Assembly (NCBI GenBank): GCA_009788085.1
Contig: WQSB01000005.1
Span: forward strand, 1 to 45,825
Direction of reading: 5' to 3'
Source: Defluviitaleaceae bacterium
GTDB taxonomy: Bacteria > Bacillota > Clostridia > Lachnospirales > WQUN01
DNA: 45,825 nt
Shown: piece after piece, positions 14,909-23,679 of the stretch
Numbering within the stretch: the stretch's first letter is position 1
How the letters are laid out: every line of letters starts with the position of its first letter
Program-made: the position numbers and the translations under genes
The notes under the pieces: model-generated
The model's input: only the letters and a program-made list of their open reading frames with translations
Told to the model about the DNA's origin: nothing
Databases searched by the model: none

Positions 14909-17134
14909 ATGAATTTTGACGTAGCATTTGCAATAGGCATAGCGGGCGCGCTGATTGCGTTATGCTTTGCGTTTTTCCAAGCCCGAAAGGTAATGAGCTT
15001 CAGCGAGGGCAACGACAGGATGCGCAAGCTGGCGGACGCCATCCGGCAGGGCGCGGGGGCGTACCTCAAGCGTCAGTTTAAAGTTGTGGCAGTTTTCTAT
15101 GTAATCGTGGTTATCGCGCTGGGAGTGCTGGCTGTTTTGGGCCACGCCTCGCCGTTTATTCCGTTTGCGTTTTTGTCGGGCGGGATATTTTCCCAGCTTT
15201 CGGCATACATCGGAATGCGTATTGCCACCCGGGCTAATGTGCGCACGGCCAACGCCGCGGGGGAAAGCCTGAATCAGGGCCTCAAGGTGGCTTTCGCATC
15301 GGGAACGGTTTTGAGCTTCACAGTGGTTGGCTTGTCCATTTTGGATGTAAGCGTTTGGTTCTTGCTTTTGCATTTTGTATTCGAACTGCCGCCATATCAA
15401 ATCGCCGAGAACATGGTAATGTTTGGCGTGGGTGTTGCGGTGTTCGCGCTGTTTGCCCGTGTGGGCGGCGGCATTTTCACTAAAGCCGCCGACGTCGGCG
15501 CGGACTTGGTTGGTAAGGTCGAAGCGGGAATTCCCGAGGACGACCCGCGCAACCCCGCAACCATTGCCGACAACGTAGGCGACAACGTAGGCGACGTAGC
15601 CGGCATGGGCGCGGATTTATATGAAAGCTATATCAAATCCATGCACGCGGGAATCGCGCTGGGATACGCGGCGTTCATAGGTAGCGGCACTGATATGGTT
15701 ATGGCGGCGATGTTTCTGCCCGTGGCTTTGGCCGTTGTGGGAATGCTGGCGTCGCTGTTTGGCACGTTTTTGATTCGCACCAAGGAAAAGGCTTCCCAAG
15801 CACAGCTTCTTACAACTCTTCGTACGGGAACATACGCCGCCGCCGCCGTGGCCGTTATCGCTTTCGCGCCGGTTACATGGTTCATAATGCGCGGCATGGG
15901 CAGTGACTCGCCACCGTGGTGGGGATTGTACATCTCGATTATCGCGGGTGTTGCGGCGGGTACGCTTATCGCTTATTTCACGGAATATTTTACCTCGACC
16001 CATTATAAGCCCACCAAAGACCTCGCCAAGGCTTCCGAAACGGGCTCGGCCACAATTATCATCGCGGGAATTTCCCTTGGCATGAAATCCACTGTCGCCC
16101 CGGTTATAATCGTTGTCGTGGCGATAGTTGTGAGTTTCCTTGCTTCCGGCGGAATTATGGACACCACCCATGCAGACTACGCAATCAACTTCTCATATGG
16201 CCTGTACGGAATCGGCTTGGCAGCGGTGGGAATGCTTTCCACGTTGGGAATCACCTTGGCTACCGACGCATACGGCCCCGTGGCCGATAACGCCGGGGGT
16301 ATAGCCGAGATGTCCCACATGCCTCCCGAAGTCCGCGAGCGCACAGACGCACTGGACGCGCTGGGCAACACAACGGCGGCCACAGGAAAAGGCTTCGCGG
16401 TAGGCTCCGCGGCGTTGACATCGCTGGCGTTGCTGGTTTCCTATATTAATATCGCAACCCGCTACGTAGCTTCCCACGGTGGATACCTGGACTACGCCCA
16501 ATACGTAGGAGACGGCGTGTATCGCTATGTACCCAACGAATTTTTCCCCGGTCTGAATTTATCCTTGAATAATCCGTCCGTTCTAATCGGCGTGTTCCTT
16601 GGCGCGATGCTGGTGTTTGTGTTCTCCGCCATGACAATGAGCGCGGTTCAGCGCGCCGCCCAAAGCATTGTAATGGAAGTGCGCCGTCAGTTCCGCGAAA
16701 TCAAGGGCATCATGGAAGAAGAAACCGACCCCGATTATGCCGCCTGTGTTGATTTATGTACCAAGGGCGCGCTCCGGGAAATGGTGCTGCCCACAGTTAT
16801 ATCCGTTACTCTGCCCATCATTACCGGATTGATATTTGGTGTTGAAGGCGTCGTAGGCTTTATCGCCGGCGCGACCGTTATCGGCTTCGTAGTTGCCGTT
16901 TTCATGAACAACGCCGGCGGCGCATGGGATAACGCCAAAAAATACATCGAGAGCGGCGAGCTGGGCAAGGATAAGGGCAAGGGCTCTGAAAACCACAAGG
17001 CCGCCGTCATCGGTGACACCGTCGGCGACCCCTTCAAGGACACCACCGGCCCCTCAATTAACACACTGTTCAAGCTGGTCTCCACCGTCTCGATTACTAT
17101 TGTAAGCATCATCGCAGCATATTCGATTTTCTAA
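14909..17134 (+). CDS. hppA: K+-stimulated membrane-bound pyrophosphatase, Na+ and/or H+ pump
   Basis: A 741-aa integral membrane protein with about 16 helices that couples hydrolysis of cytoplasmic pyrophosphate to cation export. The substrate loop 'KVEAGIPEDDPRNPATIADNVGDNVGDVAGMGADLYESY' holds the Asp and Lys residues for Mg-PPi, and the C-terminal 'GDTVGDPFKDTTGPSINTLFKL' is the second catalytic cluster. 'GNTTAATGKGF' has Ala where K+-independent enzymes carry Lys, so this should be a K+-dependent form. In Clostridia many of these pump Na+; H+ versus Na+ cannot be settled here. GAGAGGG is very close to the ATG. It ends 14 bases from a convergent gene with no obvious terminator between. 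Confidence 0.95.
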   Translation: MNFDVAFAIGIAGALIALCFAFFQARKVMSFSEGNDRMRKLADAIRQGAGAYLKRQFKVVAVFYVIVVIALGVLAVLGHASPFIPFAFLSGGIFSQLSAYIGMRIATRANVRTANAAGESLNQGLKVAFASGTVLSFTVVGLSILDVSVWFLLLHFVFELPPYQIAENMVMFGVGVAVFALFARVGGGIFTKAADVGADLVGKVEAGIPEDDPRNPATIADNVGDNVGDVAGMGADLYESYIKSMHAGIALGYAAFIGSGTDMVMAAMFLPVALAVVGMLASLFGTFLIRTKEKASQAQLLTTLRTGTYAAAAVAVIAFAPVTWFIMRGMGSDSPPWWGLYISIIAGVAAGTLIAYFTEYFTSTHYKPTKDLAKASETGSATIIIAGISLGMKSTVAPVIIVVVAIVVSFLASGGIMDTTHADYAINFSYGLYGIGLAAVGMLSTLGITLATDAYGPVADNAGGIAEMSHMPPEVRERTDALDALGNTTAATGKGFAVGSAALTSLALLVSYINIATRYVASHGGYLDYAQYVGDGVYRYVPNEFFPGLNLSLNNPSVLIGVFLGAMLVFVFSAMTMSAVQRAAQSIVMEVRRQFREIKGIMEEETDPDYAACVDLCTKGALREMVLPTVISVTLPIITGLIFGVEGVVGFIAGATVIGFVVAVFMNNAGGAWDNAKKYIESGELGKDKGKGSENHKAAVIGDTVGDPFKDTTGPSINTLFKLVSTVSITIVSIIAAYSIF

Positions 17135-17148
17135 AACAAGAACATCCT

Positions 17149-18411
17149 TTAATTAATAACCAATGGCGCGTTGGAAGTTTCAACCGCCATTTTTATTCGT
17201 TTGGCGGCACTGTCGAAGTGGACACTTCTGGCTTCCACCAGCGAGGGCTCGTTGATTAGGAATTGCAGCCCGGTGAGCCCTAGGCGGATTTCGCTCATGG
17301 CGGCGTGGGCCTTGATGTGATAACCGAGGTCTGGCATGGTTGGCAAATTGATATTAAGCTTAGCGTTTCCTGTTTCCACACTCCAGATGTATTCGGAGTG
17401 GCGGGCGAATTTGGACATCATCATTGACAGCGGGCTGTTGTAGTTGGAAATCTTTAGGTTTGCGATGTCAAGCTCGCCGGCGTCCATGGGGCCGTTAAGG
17501 TTTTCTATTTTCGCGCCCGTGGCGGATATGTTGGAAATGTTAAAGCTTCCGCCGCTGGATTCGGCATGAATATTATTGGCGGAAAGGCCCGCAAGGCGGG
17601 TGCTTCCGTTGGCGTTTACGAAGCGCATTTCACTGGCGGCGAGGGAGGCGCAGTCCAAGCTGCTGTTCACACCGTCTACTTTTATTACACTAAATGCGCG
17701 TTCGGGCACAAAAGCGTCTATCGTAACCAAATGGAAATCGTCGGGCTCGTATTTGAGAAAATATTTGCCGCCCAGCTTTACCATTTCGATTGAACTGCCG
17801 GTTTTTTTGGCGCGGTAGACCAATCGGGCAGTGATTTTGTCTCCGTTATAGCCTTTTACGCGCACCTCGCCGTTTAAGCCGTTTAAGCTAAGCTCGTTGT
17901 ATCCACCGGTTTCCACGGCCATTTCAATGTTTTTTTCCACCACGCCACCCGAGGGTGCGAAGGGCTTAGAGGCCGGGCGGTGGGATTGGCCGTGGTCATA
18001 GGCGGCTGTGGGGCCGCCGGGGCCGTGGGGGTCTGAGGTAAACGCGCCGGAAACACGACTTGCCGCGCCGTCGATTTTGTCGGCCAAGGATTCCATGAAC
18101 CTCTGTGCCTTAGGAGCCATGTCCTTAGCGAAGCTTTCGAATTTGCGGCTTAAATCGTCAATACCCGAAGGTGAGCCGGAGCCCGGGTTATTGGTGGCGT
18201 ACCCATCATATCGGCCGGTCGATGCCGCAGGCGGAGGAGGCAGCGGTGCCGGTGGTGGCGTATAGGGGGCATGTGCGGGCGGCGGTGCGAAGGGGGGTGG
18301 CGAAGACGATGCCGTCCCGCCCCCCTCCACGGCTTGCAGTAATGATGCGGCTTCCGTAGCCGAAATTTGACCATTCTCCAGCATTTTAAGTATTCTCAAT
18401 TTTTCGTTCAT
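17149..18411 (-). CDS. SHOCT-like plus DUF4097 beta-helix protein with proline-rich linker
   Basis: A 420-aa protein with three parts. Residues 1-30 ('MNEKLRILKMLENGQISATEAASLLQAVEGG') are the short helical SHOCT-like/YvlB-type N-terminal domain. Residues about 33-70 are a low-complexity Pro/Ala linker. From about 165 onward the repetitive beta-strand pattern ('YNELSLNGLNGEVRVKGYNGDKITARLVYR', 'LSANNIHAESSGGSFNISNISATGAKIENLNGPMDAG') is a DUF4097 domain. There is no signal peptide, so it is probably cytoplasmic; such proteins often respond to envelope stress but the activity is unknown. The ATG at 18411 has AGGAG 8 bases upstream. It follows the DnaI-like gene by 24 bases and may be in its operon. 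Confidence 0.85.
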   Translation of the reverse strand: MNEKLRILKMLENGQISATEAASLLQAVEGGGTASSSPPPFAPPPAHAPYTPPPAPLPPPPAASTGRYDGYATNNPGSGSPSGIDDLSRKFESFAKDMAPKAQRFMESLADKIDGAASRVSGAFTSDPHGPGGPTAAYDHGQSHRPASKPFAPSGGVVEKNIEMAVETGGYNELSLNGLNGEVRVKGYNGDKITARLVYRAKKTGSSIEMVKLGGKYFLKYEPDDFHLVTIDAFVPERAFSVIKVDGVNSSLDCASLAASEMRFVNANGSTRLAGLSANNIHAESSGGSFNISNISATGAKIENLNGPMDAGELDIANLKISNYNSPLSMMMSKFARHSEYIWSVETGNAKLNINLPTMPDLGYHIKAHAAMSEIRLGLTGLQFLINEPSLVEARSVHFDSAAKRIKMAVETSNAPLVIN

Positions 18412-18435
18412 GTAAGTCACTCCTAGCTTTTTTTA

Positions 18436-19443
18436 TTATATACGTAAATCACCATATCTTTTCTTTCTTCTAATATCATTGCCAAAAAATTTAAATATTT
18501 CATAGCAGCCCAAAAATCGTGAATAAATACGCTCCGAATAGTTGGCTTCCAAGGCCACTGTTGTAAGATTAGTAGAAATAATTGTAGATTTCCTCGAAAT
18601 CAACCGCTGATTGATGATGTCGAAAAGTGCAACAGACGTAATAACGGTTGAAATTTCTGTACCCAAATCATCTATTATCAGAAGGTCTGCATCGTCAACC
18701 GCCGCCAGCATTTCCTCCGGCTCGGTCAGGGACTCCCGGTTGAATCGGTAATCCTCAATGAACTTGCACAGGCGCGGGGCGGTCAGGTACAGCACGGTAA
18801 ATCCCCTGTCCAATAAATCCTTGGCGATACAGTGGCAGATGAAGGTTTTGCCCAGGCCTGTCTCGCCGTATAATAGAAGGTTTGTAAATTTTTTTCCAAA
18901 GTTTTGCACAAAGGAGTTTGCTACGCGGCTGATTTCCTCCATATTTTTGCGCGGAGAAAGACCCTCAGAGGGGTCTGTTTTCGTACTGAACAAGCGGATA
19001 TCAAAGGTGTCGAAGTTCTCGTCCCGAAGAACTGCATTCATATTGGATAGGTTATAGTATTCGTCGATGAGGCGTTGCTTTAAGCAAGCGCACATAGTGG
19101 CGGGGCTTGCCGGGGAAGTGTGAATATACCCCGTGTCCAAGCAGCTTTTGCAGCGATAACAAGGGGATAACACTTCGTCCAAGTCCTTTTTGGCAAGCAA
19201 CGCAAGACGCTCTTCTCTTAGGCGTACGGATTCCTTCCGGGCCATTAACATGGCTGCTTCGTCGCCGGTTAGGGCAAGCCTGGCGAGTTTTACACCCAAC
19301 GCGCCCAAGTTTTTGTCCAGCTCCGCCAGCCGGGGGAAGCTTTCATAGGCGTTAGTCTTTCGCTTTGCAAGCGCGGCTTCCGACTGGCCTCGGGCGGCTT
19401 CGTACTCACGCATTATATTATGGTAGATTTTTTTGTGTCTCAC
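18436..19443 (-). CDS. DnaC/DnaI-like helicase-loader ATPase
   Basis: A 335-aa AAA+ protein that probably loads the replicative helicase. The N-terminal part is helical and contains a Cys cluster 'CYRCKSCLDTGYI...CACLKQR', a zinc-binding feature of DnaI-type loaders. Walker A is 'LLYGETGLGKT' (about residue 195) and Walker B 'LLIIDDLGTE' (about 256), followed by 'TIISTNLT' (sensor 1) and 'YSERIYSRF' (arginine finger). It starts in an ATGA overlap with the DnaD-like gene, and together they form a primosome module. IstB of IS21 elements is related, but the Cys cluster and the context with DnaD argue against a transposon origin. Confidence 0.92.
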   Translation of the reverse strand: MRHKKIYHNIMREYEAARGQSEAALAKRKTNAYESFPRLAELDKNLGALGVKLARLALTGDEAAMLMARKESVRLREERLALLAKKDLDEVLSPCYRCKSCLDTGYIHTSPASPATMCACLKQRLIDEYYNLSNMNAVLRDENFDTFDIRLFSTKTDPSEGLSPRKNMEEISRVANSFVQNFGKKFTNLLLYGETGLGKTFICHCIAKDLLDRGFTVLYLTAPRLCKFIEDYRFNRESLTEPEEMLAAVDDADLLIIDDLGTEISTVITSVALFDIINQRLISRKSTIISTNLTTVALEANYSERIYSRFLGCYEIFKFFGNDIRRKKRYGDLRI

Positions 19444-20492
19444 TCACTCACCCTGTATTTCTGCTCGCGGTAGGCGCGTTCTAATTTTTCATATAAAGCA
19501 TGGTCGTTTTCGCGCTGGTTAAAATTGATAAAGCGGTTCGCCTTTGTTTTTGACGGGCTTGTGCCAACGCCCGAAGGTGCGGCGGACGGCCGCGCGGCTG
19601 CGAATTCCCTATCGGCTTCCGCCGCACCCTCCAAAGTGGTGATACCTTTTTTAAACCAGCCGGCCAAAATTTTGTCTACATAAGCAAACTTGGGTTTGTT
19701 TATTTGCGCCACGGAGCGGTCACAGGCTTCTTGGATTAACTCAAGGGGCATGTTCCACTGATACAGCCATTTGTCCATATATTTCCTGTGGCCGGGGGTG
19801 GGATAACCTGTTGCTTGTCCCATGTGAAGCAAAATCGTGCGGTAGTCACGGTCGAAGCTTTGAACATAAGTCAGGGCCTTTTCAAGGTCGTCGATATTAT
19901 TGTCGGCCCAGTCAAGGGCGCATTTTTCGATGTAGCGCAGGTTTCGGTGTTCGTTGTCGGCGCAATAAGTCAGAAGGTATTCGATTACGTCAATGGGCAG
20001 GCGCAACCAGTCATGAAATCCGAAGATGGTATTCATATCATTGTATGACAACAGTTTACCCAAGGTTTTTTCGGCACGGCCAAAAAGCCGCTCTATGTCG
20101 CGGCTTTGGGTGCGGTACAATGCCAACTCCTGGGCGGTGTACTGCGGGCGAGCCTCGGTGGGAATGCGGATGATTTCAGTAGCGGTTTCTTTCGGGGCGG
20201 CGACGGGCTCAGGGGCTTTCACGGGCAAAAAGGTAATGCTCGCCCCGTTAATTTTGACCAAGCCCATGTCTTCCCAATGCTTCCAAGCATTTATTACGTC
20301 GCTTTCAGTAAGATGAAAGCGTTCGCCCATCTCCTGAAAAGAGGTTGATTTCCCATCCAGCAAGCGGCGCAGGCTCCATATGTAAATCAGCGGATAAACA
20401 GGAATACAGTCCGTCATGTAATGGTCCACAAACAGAGTTGGCAAATCCATGTGCGAACGTTCGTACCCTAAACTCATTTTGAAAGCGTTCAT
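19440..20492 (-). CDS. DnaD domain primosome protein
   Basis: A 350-aa protein with an N-terminal winged-helix region ('PVYPLIYIWSLRRLLDGKSTSFQEMGERFHLTESDVINAWKHWEDMGLVKI') and one or two DnaD-like C-terminal domains ('ERLFGRAEKTLGKLLSYNDMNTIFGFHDWLRLPIDVIEYLLTYCADN', then 'KFAYVDKILAGWFKKGITTLEGA'). DnaD family proteins remodel DNA at origins and restart sites and recruit the helicase loader. I chose ATG 20492, with AGAGG 7 bases before it; the ORF track adds nine codons. It is translationally coupled to the DnaI-like gene downstream. The DnaA-box-rich gap lies directly upstream. Confidence 0.92.
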   Translation of the reverse strand: MNAFKMSLGYERSHMDLPTLFVDHYMTDCIPVYPLIYIWSLRRLLDGKSTSFQEMGERFHLTESDVINAWKHWEDMGLVKINGASITFLPVKAPEPVAAPKETATEIIRIPTEARPQYTAQELALYRTQSRDIERLFGRAEKTLGKLLSYNDMNTIFGFHDWLRLPIDVIEYLLTYCADNEHRNLRYIEKCALDWADNNIDDLEKALTYVQSFDRDYRTILLHMGQATGYPTPGHRKYMDKWLYQWNMPLELIQEACDRSVAQINKPKFAYVDKILAGWFKKGITTLEGAAEADREFAAARPSAAPSGVGTSPSKTKANRFINFNQRENDHALYEKLERAYREQKYRVSE

Positions 20493-20567
20493 ATTTTCGC
20501 CTCTCGTTTCTGGACTCATTCTCGGATGGTCATTTTACCCCATTTTGGGTGAATTGGGTATCATTTC

Positions 20568-20576
20568 TTTTCCACA
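20568..20576 (+). promoter_or_regulatory. Near-consensus DnaA box (TTTTCCACA)
   Basis: One mismatch from TTATCCACA. It counts as part of the cluster with the four matching boxes at 20603, 20679, 20823 and 20832. Confidence 0.35.
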
Positions 20577-20602
20577 AAATATGTAGATTGTGGGGATAAC
20601 TC

Positions 20603-20611
20603 TGTGGATAA
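20603..20611 (-). promoter_or_regulatory. DnaA box (TTATCCACA)
   Basis: The top strand reads TGTGGATAA, a perfect inverse match to TTATCCACA. It lies about 110 bases upstream of the DnaD-like start. A similar but one-base-longer TGTGGGGATAA lies a few bases before it. Confidence 0.6.
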
Positions 20612-20678
20612 CAGATGGTGCTTGTAATGTCAGTTTATATCGTACTGTGTGGCATTAGGTTAATTTGTCAAGTGTTTT

Positions 20679-20687
20679 TTATGCACA
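20679..20687 (+). promoter_or_regulatory. DnaA box (TTATGCACA)
   Basis: Matches TTATNCACA on the top strand, within an AT-rich stretch (20671-20700). Confidence 0.5.
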
Positions 20688-20717
20688 TTTTTATGGTGAA
20701 AACTTTTCGAAGAGCCT

Positions 20718-20771
20718 AAAAAGCCCGCAATTGCTGGATTGTGTCAAATTATCCAGTGATTGCGGGCTTTT
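20718..20771 (-). terminator. Rho-independent terminator downstream of murC
   Basis: Arms AAAAGCCCGCAATTGCTGGAT (20718-20738) and ATCCAGTGATTGCGGGCTTTT (20751-20771) pair over 21 bases with two mismatches around a 12-base loop. On the minus strand the stem ends in GGGCTTTTTAG, placing a U-tract correctly for murC transcripts. It could also work weakly on the plus strand. Besides it, the gap 20493-20840 holds the DnaA boxes and presumably the dnaD promoter (a TAAAAT lies about 40 bases before the ATG). Confidence 0.8.
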
Positions 20772-20822
20772 CTTAGAGTTGTTAAATTTTATTAAGCAAG
20801 TTGAAAGTTTTCCGTAAAGAAT

Positions 20823-20840
20823 TGTGGATAATGTGGATAA
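20823..20840 (-). promoter_or_regulatory. Two abutting tandem DnaA boxes
   Basis: The top strand reads TGTGGATAA-TGTGGATAA with no gap, two perfect inverse DnaA boxes in tandem with a 9-base period, ending exactly one base before the murC stop codon. Confidence 0.6.
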
Positions 20841-22238
20841 CTACACGCGCAAGAGCTCCTCCCCCACCTTATACACGTCTCCGGCACCCATGGTTATCAA
20901 CAGGTCTCCGCTACATAGTGCGCTTCGAAGAAATTTTCCCGCTTCGTCAAAACTTTCTACACTTATCGCATCACCGCCGCGCTTACAAATCTCCTCCGCA
21001 AGCATCTTTGACGAGACGCTTGGGTCAAAAGACTCCCGGGCGGCAAAAATGGGCACAAGGATAATTTTGTCCGCGTCGTCGAAGGAATCCGCAAAATCAT
21101 CAAAGAGACTTTTCGTGCGGGTGTAGGTGTGAGACTGAAAAACACATACGATGCGCCCTAATGCGGAGGCCTTCGCGGCGGACAGACACGAACGTATTTC
21201 CGTGGGGTGATGAGCGTAGTCGTCCACAATTTCTATGCCGCGCCATGTTCCTTTAAACTCGTACCGTCGTTTGATTCCCATTATATCGGACAGGGCGGCG
21301 GCGGTTACTTCTGGGGAAATTCCCAGCGAACACGCCACTGCGAAAGAAGCTAAAGCGTTGAGCATATTATATTTTCCCGGCATGGGGAGGTCTACGCGGG
21401 CTAAAAATTTCTCACCATCCATCACATCAAAGGAGGGCCTGCCATTGGAATATGAAATATTTCGCGGCCAGAACCGGGCAGACTCCGCACCTTCGGAGGG
21501 CATTCCAAAGGTCACGATTTCACAATCCAGGCCTCTTATAATAGCTTCAAAATCCGGAATATTGCTTGCGATAATCAGCGTTCCGCCGGGGCGGACATTT
21601 GATGCAAACTTCCCGAAGGCGCGGGTTACATTGTCCAAGCTTCCGAAAAAATCCAGATGGTCAGCCTCTATATTTAAAATCATGCCCACCTGTGGATGCC
21701 AATGAGAAAAGCTATTGCTGTACTCGCAGGCCTCCAGCACGAAGCAGGGCGAGCTTCCGATGCGGTAATTCAAACCGCCGCGGTTCATATGGCCGCCAAT
21801 GGAAACCGTAGGGTCAAGCCCTGCCGCCATGGCAATTTCGGCCACCATGGACGTGGTTGTTGTTTTGCCATGGGTCCCTGCGACACAGACGGTGTTTTCA
21901 TAACCCGGCAAAATCAAACCCACAAAGGCGGCACGCTCCATTAAAGGAAGCTTTTTTTCGGCGGCGGCCCGGAACTCCGGATTAAACGGCTTAATAGCGG
22001 CGGTGTAGACCACCATGTCAATATCATCCGTGATATTTTCGGCGGCGGTGGGTATGGCCACCGAAATCCCCAGCCTCTGCAAGCGTTTTGTGATATCTGA
22101 CGAATTATCGTCCGAGCCGCTAATATTAAAACCCTCGCGGTGTAAAATTTCCGCGAAGCCGCTCATGCTAATGCCTCCGATTCCGATAAAATGCACAGAT
22201 TTTTTACCATTTAGGTTTATCTTCCCACGTTTTGACAT
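20841..22238 (-). CDS. murC: UDP-N-acetylmuramate--L-alanine ligase
   Basis: Adds L-alanine to UDP-MurNAc in the first amino-acid step of peptidoglycan synthesis, using ATP in the cytoplasm. The 465-aa product has 'SVHFIGIGGISMSGFAEIL' (Rossmann-type UDP binding) at the N-terminus, the P-loop 'VCVAGTHGKTTTTSMVAE' near residue 120, 'EACEYSNSFSHWHPQVGMILNIEADHLDFFG' in the central domain and 'IVDDYAHHPTEI' in the C-terminal ligase domain. AGGAGG lies 7 bases before ATG 22238; the ORF track start at 22268 is upstream of it. It is a single-gene unit with its own terminator. Confidence 0.96.
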   Translation of the reverse strand: MSKRGKINLNGKKSVHFIGIGGISMSGFAEILHREGFNISGSDDNSSDITKRLQRLGISVAIPTAAENITDDIDMVVYTAAIKPFNPEFRAAAEKKLPLMERAAFVGLILPGYENTVCVAGTHGKTTTTSMVAEIAMAAGLDPTVSIGGHMNRGGLNYRIGSSPCFVLEACEYSNSFSHWHPQVGMILNIEADHLDFFGSLDNVTRAFGKFASNVRPGGTLIIASNIPDFEAIIRGLDCEIVTFGMPSEGAESARFWPRNISYSNGRPSFDVMDGEKFLARVDLPMPGKYNMLNALASFAVACSLGISPEVTAAALSDIMGIKRRYEFKGTWRGIEIVDDYAHHPTEIRSCLSAAKASALGRIVCVFQSHTYTRTKSLFDDFADSFDDADKIILVPIFAARESFDPSVSSKMLAEEICKRGGDAISVESFDEAGKFLRSALCSGDLLITMGAGDVYKVGEELLRV

Positions 22239-22266
22239 AATCTGCCTCCTGCTCTCTGTAAAAATC

Positions 22267-22296
22267 ACTATATCTTACTTGCTTTGCGGGCAAGAA
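22267..22296 (-). promoter_or_regulatory. Possible murC promoter
   Basis: On the minus strand TTCTTG (22296-22291), 18 bases, TATAGT (22272-22267), about 30 bases before the ATG. The -35 box is weak, so this is tentative. Confidence 0.35.
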
Positions 22297-22325
22297 ATTT
22301 ATCAAATTATCTGGCATTTTGTGTA

Positions 22326-22354
22326 TTGACTATGCAGATATTTGGTGAAATAAT
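22326..22354 (+). promoter_or_regulatory. Promoter for glgC-glgD
   Basis: TTGACT (22326-22331), 17 bases, AATAAT (22349-22354), about 35 bases before the glgC start. It diverges from the murC promoter. Confidence 0.55.
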
Positions 22355-22389
22355 TGCATTGAAAAAATCTAAGGCTGGTGGTGAATAAC

Positions 22390-23679
22390 ATGCGTAAAAA
22401 AGAAATGATTGCCATGTTGTTAGCGGGGGGGCAAGGCAGCCGCTTGGGGGTTCTAACCTCAAACAAGGCCAAACCCGCGATTCCCTTCGGTGGAAAGTAT
22501 CGCGTTATCGACTTTCCGCTGTCCAATTGCATAAACTCAGGAGTGGACACTGTGGGGGTGCTGACCCAATACCAGCCTCTCACCCTTAATCAACACATCG
22601 GGATAGGAACCCCGTGGGATTTGGACAGGCGTGTCGGGGGGGTAATGATTCTTTCGCCTCACGTAAAACGGGAGAGCGGCGAATGGTTTCAGGGTACGGC
22701 CGACGCCATTTATCAGAATGTAGACTTCATCGACCAGTATAACCCTGACTACGTACTTATACTATCGGGCGACCACATTTACAAAATGGATTATTCCCGG
22801 ATGCTGGCCTTTCACAAAAAAAACAATTGCGACGTAAGTATAGCCGCTCTTACGGTAAGCTGGGAAGAGGCCAGCCGGTTTGGCCTGATGAACATAAAGG
22901 AAGACAGTCGCATCTATGAATTCGAAGAAAAACCCCCCGAGCCCAAAAGCAACCTGGCCAATATGGGAATCTATATTTTCCGGTGGGATGTGCTTCGGGA
23001 CGCGCTGGAGCGAGACAATAAAATCCACCCCGATTCGGACTTTGGCAAGCATGTTCTGCCGCTGCTGCTGGAGGAGGGCAAGCGCATGTACGCTTATCCC
23101 TTCAGCGGATACTGGCGCGATGTAGGCACAATCGACTCATATTGGATGGCCAATATGGATTTAATTCAAACCGTGCCCGATTTTAATTTATATGAAAACT
23201 TTGATAAAATCTATACCGACGCCGACCATCAGCCTCCCCTTTATACCGGGCCCAATGCCGAAATCACCGGAAGTATTATTTCCGAGGGCAGTGAGGTTCT
23301 GGGGCATGTCTACAACTCCGTGCTGGGGCCGGGGGTAATTGTGGAAGAGGGCGCGACGGTGAGTGACTCTATTATCATGGAAGAATGCTATATCGGCAAG
23401 GATACTACAATTGGACGCTGCATCATAGATACCGGCTGCACAATCGGTGACGGCGTAACCATCGGCGACGGCGAAAATATCAAAAATGTCCATAAGCCCC
23501 TTCTGTATGACACGGGAATTACCGTAATAGGCGAACACAGCACCATTCCCGACAATGTAAGCATCGGGAAAAATTGCGTAATTTTCGGCAAAACAGAGCC
23601 TCATGATTATCTTGGCGGCCGCCTGGAAAGCGGCCAAAGCATCGTAAAACCAATGAACGCGAATGGAGTGAGAGCATGA
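22390..23679 (+). CDS. glgC: Glucose-1-phosphate adenylyltransferase, catalytic subunit
   Basis: Makes ADP-glucose from glucose-1-phosphate and ATP for glycogen synthesis. The 429-aa product has the nucleotide-binding loop '[39 protein letters not shown]', the '[15 protein letters not shown]' active site, '[13 protein letters not shown]' and a C-terminal left-handed beta-helix ('[27 protein letters not shown]'). I chose ATG 22390, matching the family start; the ORF track begins at GTG 22378. No perfect Shine-Dalgarno is seen. It overlaps glgD (ATGA). glgA and glgB are not in this window. Confidence 0.95.
   Translation: MRKKEMIAMLLAGGQGSRLGVLTSNKAKPAIPFGGKYRVIDFPLSNCINSGVDTVGVLTQYQPLTLNQHIGIGTPWDLDRRVGGVMILSPHVKRESGEWFQGTADAIYQNVDFIDQYNPDYVLILSGDHIYKMDYSRMLAFHKKNNCDVSIAALTVSWEEASRFGLMNIKEDSRIYEFEEKPPEPKSNLANMGIYIFRWDVLRDALERDNKIHPDSDFGKHVLPLLLEEGKRMYAYPFSGYWRDVGTIDSYWMANMDLIQTVPDFNLYENFDKIYTDADHQPPLYTGPNAEITGSIISEGSEVLGHVYNSVLGPGVIVEEGATVSDSIIMEECYIGKDTTIGRCIIDTGCTIGDGVTIGDGENIKNVHKPLLYDTGITVIGEHSTIPDNVSIGKNCVIFGKTEPHDYLGGRLESGQSIVKPMNANGVRA

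Noticed and set aside
18436-20492. IS21-type istB plus partner (mobile element)
   Set aside because: The ATPase has a DnaI-like Cys cluster and the partner is a DnaD protein, not a transposase; no terminal repeats seen.
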